NCBI RefSeq assembly: GCF_000613345.1
Contig: NZ_BAIS01000007.1
Coordinates: forward strand, 1 to 64,000
Length of the DNA: 64,000 bases
Source: Prevotella disiens JCM 6334 = ATCC 29426
GTDB lineage: Bacteria > Bacteroidota > Bacteroidia > Bacteroidales > Bacteroidaceae
Reading direction: 5' to 3'
Positions 8,841 to 18,868 of this stretch are shown here, piece by piece. Positions within the stretch are counted from its first letter, which is position 1. Each line of letters begins with the position of its first letter. A model generated the notes under the pieces. The model was not told the origin of the DNA and made no database searches. It saw nothing but the letters and a program-made list of their open reading frames with translations. Both the position numbers and the translations under genes were made by a program.

Positions 8841-11342
8841 TGCGTTGGGGTTCTTTCCAATGTTGATGGTATCGCCTTCGTGGAGTTCGCCCGATAGAAT
8901 TTTCTCGCAAATGCCATCTTCAATGTAGTTTTGAATGGCACGTTTGAGCGGACGCGCACCGAATTGAACATCGTAGCCCTTTGTGGCAACAAATTCTTTT
9001 GCCTTGTCGGTAATGGCGATGGCGTAGCCAAGGTCGGCAATGCGTTTGGTGAGTCCACGCAATTCGATGTCGATAATTTTCTTGATAGCGTCCAAATCCA
9101 ATTGGTCGAAGGTTATGATTTCGTCCAATCGGTTCAGAAATTCGGGTGCAAACTGCTTGCTGAGGCTCTTTTGGATAATGGCTCTTGCATGCTCTTTGTC
9201 TTGTTCGTTGTGAGAAAGTCCATTCAAATTGCGTGCTGTAAAGCCTACACCCTGTCCGAACTCCTTTAGTTGGCGAGTTCCCGCATTCGATGTCATAATG
9301 ATAATGGTGTTGCGGAAATCGATTAAACGCCCATTTCCGTCGGTCAATCGTCCTTCGTCTAATACTTGAAGGAGCATGTTGAAGACGTTGCCATGTGCCT
9401 TTTCGATTTCATCGAGTAGGACAATCGAATAAGGGTGGCGGCGCACTTGCTCTGTCAATTGTCCACCTTCTTCGTAGCCTACATAGCCAGGAGGCGCACC
9501 AATGAGGCGTGATGTGTTGAAACTTTCGGTGTATTCGCTCATGTCAATGCGGATTAACGCATCGGCTGAGCCAAACATTGCTTCTGCCAACTTCTTGGCT
9601 AAATAGGTTTTACCTACACCTGTCGGGCCGAGGAACATGAATGCGCCAATGGGGTGGTTAGGCTCTTTGATTCCTACACGATTGCGTTGAATGGCTTTTA
9701 CCATTTTTTCAATCGCTTTATCTTGTGCAATTACCTCATGTTTAAGGTTGTCTGCCATGTTCACGAGCTTTATTCCTTCGCCTTCTTTCATGCGTTGTAC
9801 AGGCACACCCGTCATCATTGACACCACGTCAGCTACTTTGTCTTCGCCTATTTCGACACGGTCGCTGCTTTCGCCTCGTTCCCATTTTTCTTGCACTTCC
9901 TTGAGTTGGGCTTCCAATTCGCTTTGTTTGTCACGGAAAGATGCTGCTAATTCAAAATTTTGATTCTTTACTGCCAACTTCTTTTTCGCATCGGCTTCTT
10001 CCAATTTCTTTTGAATTTCAATGACTTCGGCAGGTACTTCAGCATTTTGAAGATGCACTCTTGCACCCACTTCGTCCATAGCATCGATGGCTTTATCAGG
10101 GAAAAAGCGGTCGGTAACATATCGGTCTGTCAGTTTGACACATGCCGTTATGGCATCGTCCAAATAGGTTACATGGTGGTGAGCCTCGTAACGGTCTTTT
10201 ATATTCTTCAATATTTGCAGTGTCTGCTCTACGTTTGTAGGTTCGACCAACACCTTTTGGAAACGGCGTTCCAAGGCTCCGTCTTTCTCAATCGAGTTGC
10301 GATATTCGTCCAAAGTGGTGGCTCCAATACATTGAATGGTGCCTCTGGCGAGGGCAGGCTTGAGAATATTGGCTGCGTCCATAGACCCTGGGGTTGAGCC
10401 AGCACCTATGAGCGTATGAATTTCGTCGATGAAAATAATTACATCGGGGTTGTCTTCGATTTCTTTGATTAAGGCACGTATGCGCTCTTCGAACTGTCCA
10501 CGATACTTTGTTCCTGCTACAACGCCTGTCATATCAAGGGTTACAACTCGCTTATTGAATAGAATTGGCGATGTCATGCGCTTCACAATGAGTTGGGCTA
10601 AGCCTTCTACGATAGCCGATTTGCCCACTCCTGGTTCACCTATCAAGATAGGATTGTTCTTTTTGCGGCGTCCGAGAATTTCGCTAACACGTTGTATTTC
10701 ACGTTCACGACCTACTACGGGGTCGAGTTTTCCGTCTAAAGCAGCTTGCGTAAGGTCGGTTCCGAAGTTGTCTAAGACGGGAGTTTTCGATTTTCCGCCT
10801 GCTGTTTGCGTTGTCTGTGCCGCCTTTGAACCGCCCATATTGCGATTCATGATAGGTTCTTCGTCTTCATCTTCTGCCATACCGATGCCGTCTTGAATGG
10901 AACGCGTAGGTTGTCCCAAGTGGGAGAGGGCTGTGGTGTAATTCAAGTCATTGTTTTGCAATACCATTTTTGCTCCATTGTCCACATTGTCGTGCAGAAT
11001 GGCGAGCAAAAGGTGCGGTATATCAACGGTTTGCATGCGCTGACTGCGTGCTTCAAGTACTGCCAATTTTAGAATATTATTGGCTTGGTCGCTGAGCAAC
11101 ATGTCGGTTGAAAATTGCATTTCGCTTATGTTTTCGTTGCGCACCCTTTCTTCCAATTGATTTTTTATATTTTCCAAATTCAAATTTAGTTTTCCCAGCA
11201 TATTGGTAACTGCCCCTTCTTTTTGTCGGAGTATCGCCAACATGATGTGTTCTGGACCTACTTCACGGCTTGCCAATCGCTCGGCTTCTTCGCGCGAGTG
11301 CGACAAAACTTCTGAAACTTTGGGTGAAAACTGATTTATCAT
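8820..11342 (-). CDS. clpC: ATP-dependent Clp protease ATP-binding subunit ClpC
   Basis: 840-residue AAA+ unfoldase that feeds substrates to ClpP. It has two Clp N-domain repeats (residues 1-150). The first AAA module has Walker A GEPGVGKSAIVEG near 230 and Walker B IIFIDEIHT. A UVR-type coiled segment (NQNFELAASFRDKQSELEAQL) near 450 identifies ClpC rather than ClpB or ClpA. The second AAA module has Walker A GPTGVGKTYLAKKL near 560 and VLLDEIEKA. The frame is intact and the length normal. A 20-bp tandem duplication overlaps the stop codon. The gene is monocistronic, with a terminator at 8688-8727. Confidence 0.96.
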   Translation of the reverse strand: MINQFSPKVSEVLSHSREEAERLASREVGPEHIMLAILRQKEGAVTNMLGKLNLNLENIKNQLEERVRNENISEMQFSTDMLLSDQANNILKLAVLEARSQRMQTVDIPHLLLAILHDNVDNGAKMVLQNNDLNYTTALSHLGQPTRSIQDGIGMAEDEDEEPIMNRNMGGSKAAQTTQTAGGKSKTPVLDNFGTDLTQAALDGKLDPVVGREREIQRVSEILGRRKKNNPILIGEPGVGKSAIVEGLAQLIVKRMTSPILFNKRVVTLDMTGVVAGTKYRGQFEERIRALIKEIEDNPDVIIFIDEIHTLIGAGSTPGSMDAANILKPALARGTIQCIGATTLDEYRNSIEKDGALERRFQKVLVEPTNVEQTLQILKNIKDRYEAHHHVTYLDDAITACVKLTDRYVTDRFFPDKAIDAMDEVGARVHLQNAEVPAEVIEIQKKLEEADAKKKLAVKNQNFELAASFRDKQSELEAQLKEVQEKWERGESSDRVEIGEDKVADVVSMMTGVPVQRMKEGEGIKLVNMADNLKHEVIAQDKAIEKMVKAIQRNRVGIKEPNHPIGAFMFLGPTGVGKTYLAKKLAEAMFGSADALIRIDMSEYTESFNTSRLIGAPPGYVGYEEGGQLTEQVRRHPYSIVLLDEIEKAHGNVFNMLLQVLDEGRLTDGNGRLIDFRNTIIIMTSNAGTRQLKEFGQGVGFTARNLNGLSHNEQDKEHARAIIQKSLSKQFAPEFLNRLDEIITFDQLDLDAIKKIIDIELRGLTKRIADLGYAIAITDKAKEFVATKGYDVQFGARPLKRAIQNYIEDGICEKILSGELHEGDTINIGKNPNAEALTFK

Positions 11343-11539
11343 TGTTCTTTTAACCTTTCTTTATTTGTCTGTTGGCAAATGTTTGCCTTGTTTTAGGGCT
11401 TTTGTAGCACCTTATTAGTTGTATTGCAAAAGTTGTGCCAAAAATAAAAAGGCAAGTAAGAAACGTGTGTTTCTCCTTGCCATAGTGTGAAATGAATTCT
11501 ATCTTACATTAGAAAACTCTGATTTTTGATTGTTTTTTT

Positions 11540-11720
11540 GCTTGTGCGGAACGGAATACGGGTTGTTGAACTTGCGAAAAAAAATATCGACCCTATCTGC
11601 TGTTAGGAACGGAATAAATTCCGCCCCTACATCGATTTGTTGTGTTTGGAACGTGGTAAACCACGCCCCTACGCTGATTTGTTGTGTTCGGAACGCGGTA
11701 AACCACGCCCCTACGTTGGC
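11540..11720. repeat. Hairpin repeat cluster upstream of clpC
   Basis: At least four copies of the GGGGCG...CGTTCC hairpin, all read on the minus strand. Inner stems include GAAT/ATTC (about 11610-11632) and TGGT/ACCA (about 11648-11672 and 11692-11714). The third copy is nearly a tandem duplicate of the second (43-bp spacing). No gene is seen in 11343-11835. Confidence 0.85.
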
Positions 11721-11767
11721 TTGCTAATGATTTGCCATGCGCCGATTTGCACTCTTTGCGTTATTTT

Positions 11768-11818
11768 GTGCCTATTTTGGCATTCAAAAGAGTCTGTTTT
11801 GAGTTGCAAAATAGGCAC
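11768..11818 (-). terminator. AT-rich hairpin after the small ORF
   Basis: Arms GTGCCTATTTTG (11768-11779) and CAAAATAGGCAC (11807-11818) are perfectly complementary around a 27-nt loop. It lies 18 nt past the stop of the 43-aa ORF and belongs to the second dispersed hairpin family (TAGGC/TTTT). Confidence 0.55.
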
Positions 11819-11835
11819 TTTTATTTTTTATGTTG

Positions 11836-11967
11836 TTACAACGCTTCGTCTTCAGGCTTGGGAATGTTTCTATTTTTCACCTTTTTGAGGTGTTTCTTCT
11901 TCCTCAGCCACGCTTCTTTGCGCTGTAGATAGTCTTCGTGATGCTTTTCTAAGAAGTTATCTGCCAT
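11836..11967 (-). CDS. Small conserved-type protein of 43 aa overlapping the DUF4270 gene
   Basis: Predicted 43-residue highly basic protein starting MADNFLEKHHEDYLQRKEAW and continuing with a KKKHLKKVKNR tract. Its ATG lies inside the last codons of the DUF4270 gene (stop at 11957), giving an 11-nt overlap typical of translational coupling. Small proteins opening with MADN(F/Y)LE are common in Bacteroidetes, to my recollection, but have no known function. A longer in-frame start at 12021 would run inside the DUF4270 coding region and is less likely. A possible terminator follows at 11768-11818. Charge pattern and position argue for a real gene, but it is short. Confidence 0.55.
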   Translation of the reverse strand: MADNFLEKHHEDYLQRKEAWLRKKKHLKKVKNRNIPKPEDEAL

Positions 11968-13393
11968 TGAATCTGGTATATACAACCGACATCTTGATGT
12001 TTCCGAGCGACCTGTCGCCACCCAAAAGCCCAGTATTTGCCATGCCCATATAGTGGGATACCTTATTAAGAACGAGGATTCCTTGGTCGTTGGTGCTTGT
12101 TTTCACTTCCACAGGCACGACCACCACTTTGCCCCAATTAGGATTTGAACTCGCAGTGGCTCTGTTGTTGGCAAAGTAAGAAACCAATCCTGCTATATTG
12201 GCAAACTCGTAACTATTTGTTTTTGAGCTATATATGGCAAGGAATGATGTTTTGTTGTCAGGAATTTTATTCTTTGCAAAGAATGAGCCAACGCTATCGG
12301 CAGGAAGATGAGAACATTTTGCGGAATGTCGAGATTGTATTTTGAATTAGCTGTGCTGTTGATGCGGCGTAATTCAAGTCTTGCCGAGTTGATGGTATCG
12401 TTTTTGTGCTTCGCAATGATGTCGTCGATAGGCAATTGTAACTCGGTGAAGAGTCCCGCAGGGTCTTCAAGTAAGTGCGGTCAGGCTGTTTTGCCAACTT
12501 TTCCAATTCAGTTCGGTTCATATCAAAGTTGGTTGTGAGCAACACTTCTTCCGTACTTGTGAGGTGGGTAACCATTGTTTTTGGTTTGTTGTCTACTTTT
12601 TCTTGATAGAACATGGCCAATTGAACTGCCTCAATGCGAGTCATTGCACCCAAACCGTTGGTAATTTTGAAGTAGAAGCCAGGGCAAATATCATGTAAGA
12701 ATTTGTATAAGTTGCGGAAATCTTTCGGATTTTCGTAAAATTTCTGCATGATATACGAGCCATAGTTGTTGTAAACCTTTCCAGCCTTGTCGGTATATGG
12801 GTCGTTAAGTCTTATTTTGATGTTTAAATATCTGGTACTTGACTTCTTAATACTATCGCTTACCTCTTGGTCGTCCAATGTATAAGTGCGTGAAGCTGTC
12901 AGTCCTCCGCTTCTTACATATCCATTTTTTTCAGGATTGAAGTTGCTTAAAACCTCCGTATTTTCTTCTATAGCTTTTCAAGTTCGTACGCTGTAACCTT
13001 CATTGGTGCCAACGAATCGCCATAATAGTTATAATAATAAAGAAGAATCTCGCATGAATCGGCTTGCGGATTGCCTTGCGCATCTTTGCTCAGTATTTTT
13101 GTCTTTTCAGGCAATGTGTAATTGTCCAGCACATAGAACTGTGAAGTCATGTTAGCTGTTATTTCTGAACCTGTTTCAGAGTCTTTGATGCGTCCTAAGT
13201 ATCCTTTTGCCGAACGTGAGAGTACACTTTCTGCCATAATACTTTTAGAGCCAACGCTGAAAGTATCGGTAACGACTTGAATATTATCCGTTGTATCGCC
13301 GAGCGACTTGCCAATAAATTCAGTTGTGTCGTCGCATGACGTGAAGGCAAGTGCCATAACGGCTGTTGCCAACGCTAAGAGTTTTGCTTTCAT
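11957..13393 (-). pseudogene. DUF4270 family lipoprotein, three single-base frameshifts
   Basis: Bacteroidetes surface lipoprotein family of unknown function. The start at 13393 overlaps the stop of the starch-synthase-like gene. MKAKLLALATAVMALAFTSC is a lipoprotein signal with lipobox cysteine 20. The frame breaks three times. Near 12973-12978, ELEK should continue AIEENTEVL. Near 12461-12463, YLKT should continue PAGLFTELQLPIDD, which needs one more C. Near 12303, NVLI should continue with PADSVGSFFAKNKIPD. Each is repaired by one added base, giving about 479 residues ending MSVVYTRFNGR, a normal family terminus. Three independent one-base losses with no other decay point to assembly error. 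Confidence 0.8.
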
Positions 13394-14202
13394 TCAATAA
13401 AGTTGTTATAAAACTCAGTGTATTTTTCTTTGACTTCTTCCGCTGTTTTAGGCTGTTGCAACATTGGCTTTTTGTTTTCGCTTGCATATTTTAGCAAGTC
13501 TTTATTCACATTATCGCCCGTTTCTATGATGCCGTCAGAGTAGTCAATTGCTAATTTCCCAAGTTCCATGAAGTCGAAATTATCGCCATATTTCTCCAAT
13601 TTGCTCACTTCTGCACTTCTAAATTCAAGACATTTCTTGAACATATCGCCGAGGCTGTCGTGTGGTTGTTCTGAGAAGAGCGACGTAATAACTTTTGAGT
13701 TGGTAAATTGTGGTTCATCGTGATAAGCTGTTTTAACATAGAATGGTATCACCGCTGACATCCAACCTTGGCAGTGTATAATATCAGGAGTCCATCTTAG
13801 CTTTTTAACAGTTTCCAATACGCCGCGTGCAAAGAAAATGGCTCTTTCTCCATTATCAGGGTAATCGTTGCCGAGTTCGTCCTTTGTCATTGCCGAACGC
13901 TTTTGGAAATAATCCTCGTTGTCAATGAAATATACTTGGATTCTAGTTTGTGGAATGCTCGCTACCTTGATGATGAGCGGATGATCCATGTCGTTGATGA
14001 TGAGGTTCATACCCGAAAGTCGTATCACCTCGTGCAATTGACCTCTTCTTTCGTTGATTGCTGCCCACTTAGGCATGAATGTACGAATTTCGAAGCCTGC
14101 CTCTTGCATAAGATTTGGCATTTCTGCACCAAACATTGCCATCTCTGAATCTGGAACATACGGTGAGATTTCTTGGTTTATGAACAATACTTTCTTTCCC
14201 AT
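13390..14202 (-). CDS. Starch/glycogen synthase catalytic-domain (GT5 N-half) protein
   Basis: 270-residue protein matching only the N-terminal Rossmann half of GlgA-type glycosyltransferases: KVLFINQEISPYVPDSEMAMFG, then IIHCQGWMSAVIP. The C-terminal nucleotide-sugar-binding half is absent. Half-length proteins of this type next to DUF4270 are a recurrent Bacteroidales arrangement, as far as I recall, so this is unlikely to be a truncation. Whether it is catalytic is doubtful. The start at 14202 is chosen because the promoter element TAACTTTG (14224-14231, minus) separates it from the upstream in-frame ATG at 14277. It shares a divergent promoter region with panC. Confidence 0.75.
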   Translation of the reverse strand: MGKKVLFINQEISPYVPDSEMAMFGAEMPNLMQEAGFEIRTFMPKWAAINERRGQLHEVIRLSGMNLIINDMDHPLIIKVASIPQTRIQVYFIDNEDYFQKRSAMTKDELGNDYPDNGERAIFFARGVLETVKKLRWTPDIIHCQGWMSAVIPFYVKTAYHDEPQFTNSKVITSLFSEQPHDSLGDMFKKCLEFRSAEVSKLEKYGDNFDFMELGKLAIDYSDGIIETGDNVNKDLLKYASENKKPMLQQPKTAEEVKEKYTEFYNNFIE

Positions 14203-14223
14203 TTTATTTTGCTTTACTTCTTG

Positions 14224-14231
14224 CAAAGTTA
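14224..14231 (-). promoter_or_regulatory. Promoter -7 element of the GlgA-like/DUF4270 operon
   Basis: TAACTTTG on the minus strand, 21 nt upstream of the ATG at 14202. Confidence 0.6.
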
Positions 14232-14368
14232 CAAATTTATATTGACAATTCAGTGTCTTTTTGGCGTAAATCGTCAAGAAAGTCCCATATTTGGCATATT
14301 TTTAGGGTATTCTTACGAGTTTTAAATAAATTTGTTGTTACTTTGCACTAAAATTAGGAATATTGAAA

Positions 14369-15220
14369 ATGAAAGTTATTGAAAAGGTTGTCGATTTGAA
14401 AAACGAGCTTTTTGAGGTTCGTAAGTTAGGCAAGTCAGTTGGTTTAGTGCCAACTATGGGTGCTTTACATGAAGGACACGCATCGCTTGTGTCAAGAAGT
14501 GTGAATCAAAACGATGTTACTGTGGTTTCAGTTTTCTTGAATCCTACACAATTTAACGACAAAGGTGATTTGGAAAGGTATCCTCGCACGTTAGAAGCCG
14601 ATTGTAAATTATTGGAATCGTGCGGTGCTGACTATGTTTTTGCACCTTCGGTTGCTGAAATGTATCCTTCAAAAGACGAACGTCAGTTTGAATTTCCACC
14701 TCAATCTACGGTAATGGAAGGTGCGAAACGTCCTGGTCATTTCAATGGAGTGTGCCAAGTTGTCAGTCGTTTGTTCTATATTGTACGCCCACAACGTGCT
14801 TATTTTGGTGAGAAAGATTGGCAACAAATCGCTGTTGTAAAGCGACTTGTCGATTTTATCAATATGGATATTGAGATTGTGGAATGCCCAATTATCCGTG
14901 ATGAAGACGGTTTGGCAAAAAGTTCACGCAATGCTTTGCTCTCAGACGATGAGCGTCAAATAGCTCCCCATATATATAAGGTGTTGAAAGCGAGCCAAGC
15001 GGAGGTTGAAAAGCTGAGTATTGCAGAATTGCACGATAAAGTGGTAAGCGAAATTAATGCAAAAGACGGTTTAGAAGTGGAATATTTCGACATAGTTGAT
15101 GGCAATACACTTCTGCCTGTAACTACTTGGGAGGCTTCTCCTTATGTGGTTGGTTGCATTACAGTATATTGTGGTAAGACGCCAATCCGTCTTATTGACC
15201 ATATAAAATATAAAGGTTAA
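14369..15220 (+). CDS. panC: Pantothenate synthetase
   Basis: PanC condenses pantoate with beta-alanine using ATP, the last step of pantothenate (vitamin B5) synthesis. The protein has 283 residues. It carries [11 protein letters not shown] with the HxGH nucleotide-binding motif near residue 35, NPTQFN, the pantoate-binding [19 protein letters not shown], and the KMSKS-equivalent AKSSRN near residue 190. The ATG at 14369 is preferred over a TTG at 14363. panD follows after a 2-nt gap, so the two form an operon that supplies both the beta-alanine and the ligase. Confidence 0.96.
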   Translation: MKVIEKVVDLKNELFEVRKLGKSVGLVPTMGALHEGHASLVSRSVNQNDVTVVSVFLNPTQFNDKGDLERYPRTLEADCKLLESCGADYVFAPSVAEMYPSKDERQFEFPPQSTVMEGAKRPGHFNGVCQVVSRLFYIVRPQRAYFGEKDWQQIAVVKRLVDFINMDIEIVECPIIRDEDGLAKSSRNALLSDDERQIAPHIYKVLKASQAEVEKLSIAELHDKVVSEINAKDGLEVEYFDIVDGNTLLPVTTWEASPYVVGCITVYCGKTPIRLIDHIKYKG

Positions 15221-15222
15221 AA

Positions 15223-15564
15223 ATGCAGATTGAAGTTTTAAAAAGTAAACTCCATTGTGTTCAAGTTACAGAGGCTAATTTGAACTACATAGGAAGTATT
15301 ACAATAGATGAAGATTTAATGGACGCGGCTAACATGATAGCCGGCGAGAAGGTTCAGATAGTGGATAATAACAATGGTGAACGTTTTGAAACCTATATTA
15401 TAAAGGGAGAACGGGGCAGTGGTTGCATTTGTTTGAATGGGGCAGCTGCACGCAAAGTTCAAGTGGGCGATACGGTTATCATTATCAGTTATGCGCTAAT
15501 GGACTTTGAAGAGGCGAAACATTTTAAACCAAGTGTGGTTTTTCCAGAGAATAATAGGGTGTAA
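15223..15564 (+). CDS. panD: Aspartate 1-decarboxylase
   Basis: PanD is a pyruvoyl enzyme that makes beta-alanine from aspartate for the neighbouring PanC. The 113-residue proenzyme has the self-cleavage site Gly-Ser in [15 protein letters not shown] (cleavage before Ser25). [17 protein letters not shown] and [13 protein letters not shown] follow, as in the family. Length is normal and the frame intact. It lies 2 nt behind panC. The following kilobase is repeat DNA. Confidence 0.96.
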   Translation: MQIEVLKSKLHCVQVTEANLNYIGSITIDEDLMDAANMIAGEKVQIVDNNNGERFETYIIKGERGSGCICLNGAAARKVQVGDTVIIISYALMDFEEAKHFKPSVVFPENNRV

Positions 15565-15625
15565 GAACGATTGCACCAATTCTTTTATACAATAGCGCAG
15601 TGGGTTTCTTAGATAAACTCACTGC

Positions 15626-16350
15626 GTTGTTGTTGCGTTTCAAGCTTGTACAGAACGGACAAAAACGTCCGCCCCTATGTGGGTTTGCTGTGTGCGGAAC
15701 GGAATAAATTTCGCCCCTACAAGGGTTTGCTGTGTGTGGAACGGAATGAATTCCGCCCCTACAAGTATCTTGCGTAAAGATATTGCCAACGAGCGTAATG
15801 CCAACTTGTTTCCTTGTAGGGGCGTGATTTATCACGTTCCTATCAGCAGTTTAATGATTTGCATGATACAATGTGGTCTTGTAGGGGCGTGATTTATCAC
15901 GTTCCTATCAGCAGTTTAATGATTTGCGTGATACAATGGGGTCTTGTAGGGGCGTGATTTATCACGTTCCTATCACCCACGTGTTCGTCTTTCCCTATGA
16001 GAAACGAAAATCGAGTTGTGTTGTTGCGTTTCAGGCTTGTACGGAACGGAATAAATTCCGCCCCTACAAAGGTTTGCTGTGTTCGGAACGGAATAAATTC
16101 CGCCCCTACAAATATCTTGCGTAAAGATATTGTCAACGAGCGTAATGCCAACTTGTTTCCTTGTAGGGGCGTGATTTTTTCGCAAGCTCAACAACTCGTA
16201 TCACGTTCCTATCAGCAGTTTAATGATTTGCGTGATACAATGGGGTCTTGTAGGGGCGTGATTTATCACGTTCCTATCAGCCACGTGTTCGTCTTTCCCT
16301 ATGAGAAACGGAAATCGAGTTGTTGAGCTTGCGAAAAAATACGCCCCTAC
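15626..16350. repeat. Segmental tandem duplication packed with hairpin repeats
   Basis: Most of the 1.09-kb gap between panD and the ABC permease. A unit at 15626-16018 is repeated at 16013-16323 with a few substitutions. Each unit contains two or three CGGAAT/ATTCCG hairpins, the phrase TTGCGTAAAGATATTG, then a 65-bp element (GTAGGGGCGTGAT..., at 15816, 15881 and 15946 in the left unit) and a tail with CACGTGTTCGTCTTTCCC. The left unit has one extra 65-bp copy. Open frames here only translate the repeats and are not genes. Confidence 0.9.
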
Positions 16351-16448
16351 GGAGATTTGCACACGATTTTCAACTATTTTGCAATGGTAGTAAATCGTTT
16401 TTTACACTCCATAACCCATTACTACACACACGACACACCTATACTTAC

Positions 16449-16479
16449 TTGATTTGGGTTTCACCATTGTGTACCTTTG
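16449..16479 (+). promoter_or_regulatory. Orphan promoter facing the ABC permease gene
   Basis: TTG (16449-16451), 20 nt, then TACCTTTG (16472-16479) followed by GC. This is a consensus Bacteroidetes promoter on the plus strand. No plus-strand gene follows before the convergent permease, and a diverged hairpin repeat (about 16534-16576) lies just downstream. Confidence 0.45.
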
Positions 16480-16654
16480 CAACAGAAATAGCTGCCACGA
16501 CACGTTAGTAACGTTGGAAAATCGACCATAGAAGCGGAATTTTTTTTCGCAAGTTCAACAATTCGATTTCCGTTTTACTTTTGTGAAAGATGTTTCTCGA
16601 CAATATTTAATTCAACATCAACAAAATCTGCAGGTTTCATTCCCTTTTTGTTTC

Positions 16655-17817
16655 TTATGGTATGTACACATATTCTAACATGGCACGTCGTATGTTGCGT
16701 GCAGTGAGCAGTGGCAAAGTGGCAAAAGCTACGAGTGCCACGATGTAAATCCATGCGTCGCTAAGTGGGTATCCATTGAAAATAGTCATTTGATAGACCA
16801 TATAATAATGTCGTAAAGGTATGAGTTGTGCCATTCCCATTATCATGGGGTTCATGGCAAAGACGGGATAGGTGGCTCCACATGCCGAGAAACCCAATAC
16901 TCCCCAAAGGCTACAAACACTCATAGACATGCGCAGCGAAGGCATTAGTCCGAAGATGAAGATGCCAAAGCCTTGCGAAGCGGTAACAACAAGAAATGCC
17001 AACAGAATGATATTTCCTATTCCACCTGGGTGAGGGAAGTCTAAATAGCCATAGACAAACCATTCATAGCCCAAAAACATGGTAAAAAACACGAGAAATT
17101 GGGGCAGGAATTTGCCTGTGATTGCTATGAGAATGTTCTTTCCTGCCATTTGCATCCATTCCCTTGACCGCCCGAATTTTAATTCTGTACCAATAGAATA
17201 GGCTGTGATGAGCATTATGAAGAGGATAAAAATTCCTGGTATCATGATAGTCGACAGATAGATATTATAGTTCAGCCATGGGTTTCCGATGGTGTGCATA
17301 TCTAATGCTATGGGCTGTAGTTTTGTTTTTATTTCGCGTTCGGTTTTGCCGAGCATTTGCATTTTGGCAGAACGACGGAAGCCGCACCAAGATTGGTGAT
17401 GGTTTTCAAATCTTTGAAGAGCAATGCGCCTGCGATGAGGGTTACATTGCTATAATAAAATGAAATTTTGGGCTGTCTGCCGGCTACAAGTTTAGCCGTT
17501 GTTCCTTTGGGTAGGTACAAGAATGCGTATATTTCGCCTCTTTGTATGGCTTTTCTTGCTTCGTTTACGTTGTTGAAATGTGCCACCACTTTTGTGCTTT
17601 GGAACGCATCTAACCTTCTCACAAGGGTGCGTGTTATCATGGAATTGTCGTTATCAACTACTCCGCAAGGCAAATTTTTGGGTTGTCCGTCGCCCATGAG
17701 GGTGGTGAAAAAGAACAAAATGATAATCGGAAAGATTATCATGCAGAACAAGTAGATAGGTGCGTGTAGCATTTGTCCTATCTCTCGTGCCGCTATGTTC
17801 ATAATTCTACGAAACAC
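16655..17817 (-). pseudogene. ABC-2 type transporter permease, single-base frameshift
   Basis: Inner-membrane permease of the YhiI/YbhS type, the third gene of a TolC-HlyD-permease run on the minus strand, presumably forming a drug or metabolite exporter. The N-half (MFRRIMNIAAREIGQM, a first helix, and a large periplasmic domain) reads to about 17367. The C-half (AKMQMLGKTEREIKTK, then five hydrophobic segments ending ARNIRRAMLEYVYIP) is in another frame. One added base near 17367-17370 joins them into about 387 residues, a normal length. No second permease or ATPase gene is adjacent, so the ATPase must be encoded elsewhere. Confidence 0.85.
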
Positions 17818-17857
17818 AATTCACTTTTTTGCTTGCCATCTTGCCGATGACCATACG

Positions 17858-18844
17858 TTATTTCTTTAATATCACGGACATTCCTGGGCGCAAACCATCA
17901 ATTCTTTGAAGTGGTTTGGCTTTTACTTGGAATGTTTTTAAATCGTATTGTCCTGTTGATTTTGTCGCTTTCCACACGGCGTAAGTGCCTTGGTCTTTGA
18001 TAGCGGTAACTTGGAAATCTATTTCTTTTCCGAAAGCAGGAATATAGGCTTTCACTCGTGAGCCAATCTTCATTCCTTTGAGTTGGTCTTCACGAATATT
18101 GAACGTTGCCCACACGTCGTTGGTCATGGCAATCGACATGATAGGCGAGCCTAAGCCCACCAACTCGCCCACTTTTGGGTAAATGGTAGACACTTCTCCG
18201 TCGGCAGTGGCACGTTGTACGGTTTCTTTCAATACTGATTTCACTACTTGCACCACCTCTCGTGCGGCTTTTGCTTGACTTTTTGCTAATTGTTTCGTTT
18301 CTTCTCGCTTGCCACTTTTTGCCAATTCGTATTGCGAAAGTGCTACTTCTACTGCCGATTTTGTGGTGAGAAATGCTGCTTCGGCTTCATCTCTTTTCTG
18401 TGCCGACACTACTCCCTCGTTGAAAAGGCGTTGCAATCGTCCGTAAGTTTTTTGTGCTACGTCGTTTGCTGTAAGGGCTTGTTGATAAATCGAATATGCC
18501 GTTTTGATGATTTCTTCACGATTGGGGGCTTGGGTTAAGTCGCTCAATGCTTCGGTAGCATTTGCGGTAGCCTCTGCCACCTTTTCTTGTGCATTGGCTT
18601 CGGGTATTTCTACCACTGCCAACACATCACCTTTATGCACCATATCACCCTCTTTCACACGGAGTTCGGTGATGCGTCCTGGCAATTTGCAAGCTACTCG
18701 GTATTCGCTTACTTCAATTTCGCCTTGTATTACTTCTTCCTCTTTGCCCAATGTGAAATATCCGATGACGGCAACGAGGACTACCACTGTGGCAAAGCCT
18801 ATGATAGCCAAGAGAATGTTGTTGTGTTGCGATTTTGCTGACAT
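17858..18844 (-). CDS. HlyD family periplasmic adaptor (membrane fusion protein)
   Basis: 328-residue membrane fusion protein that links an inner-membrane ABC transporter to a TolC channel. One N-terminal helix (NILLAIIGFATVVVLVAVIGYF, residues 8-29) anchors it. A biotinyl-lipoyl half-motif (ACKLPGRITELRVKEGDMVHKGD) follows, then a long alpha-helical coiled-coil hairpin (residues 90-200), the second lipoyl half (ATADGEVSTIYPKVGELVGLG) and a beta-barrel ending LRPGMSVILKK. It is encoded between the TolC and permease genes on the same strand. Confidence 0.9.
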   Translation of the reverse strand: MSAKSQHNNILLAIIGFATVVVLVAVIGYFTLGKEEEVIQGEIEVSEYRVACKLPGRITELRVKEGDMVHKGDVLAVVEIPEANAQEKVAEATANATEALSDLTQAPNREEIIKTAYSIYQQALTANDVAQKTYGRLQRLFNEGVVSAQKRDEAEAAFLTTKSAVEVALSQYELAKSGKREETKQLAKSQAKAAREVVQVVKSVLKETVQRATADGEVSTIYPKVGELVGLGSPIMSIAMTNDVWATFNIREDQLKGMKIGSRVKAYIPAFGKEIDFQVTAIKDQGTYAVWKATKSTGQYDLKTFQVKAKPLQRIDGLRPGMSVILKK

Positions 18845-18868
18845 ATTTTTTTTCTTGCTTTTTTGTTT

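Noticed and set aside
15524-16508. Overlapping ORFs on both strands between panD and the ABC permease
   Set aside because: All are translations of the GGGGCG/CGTTCC hairpin repeats. They lack promoters in the right place and have no family features.
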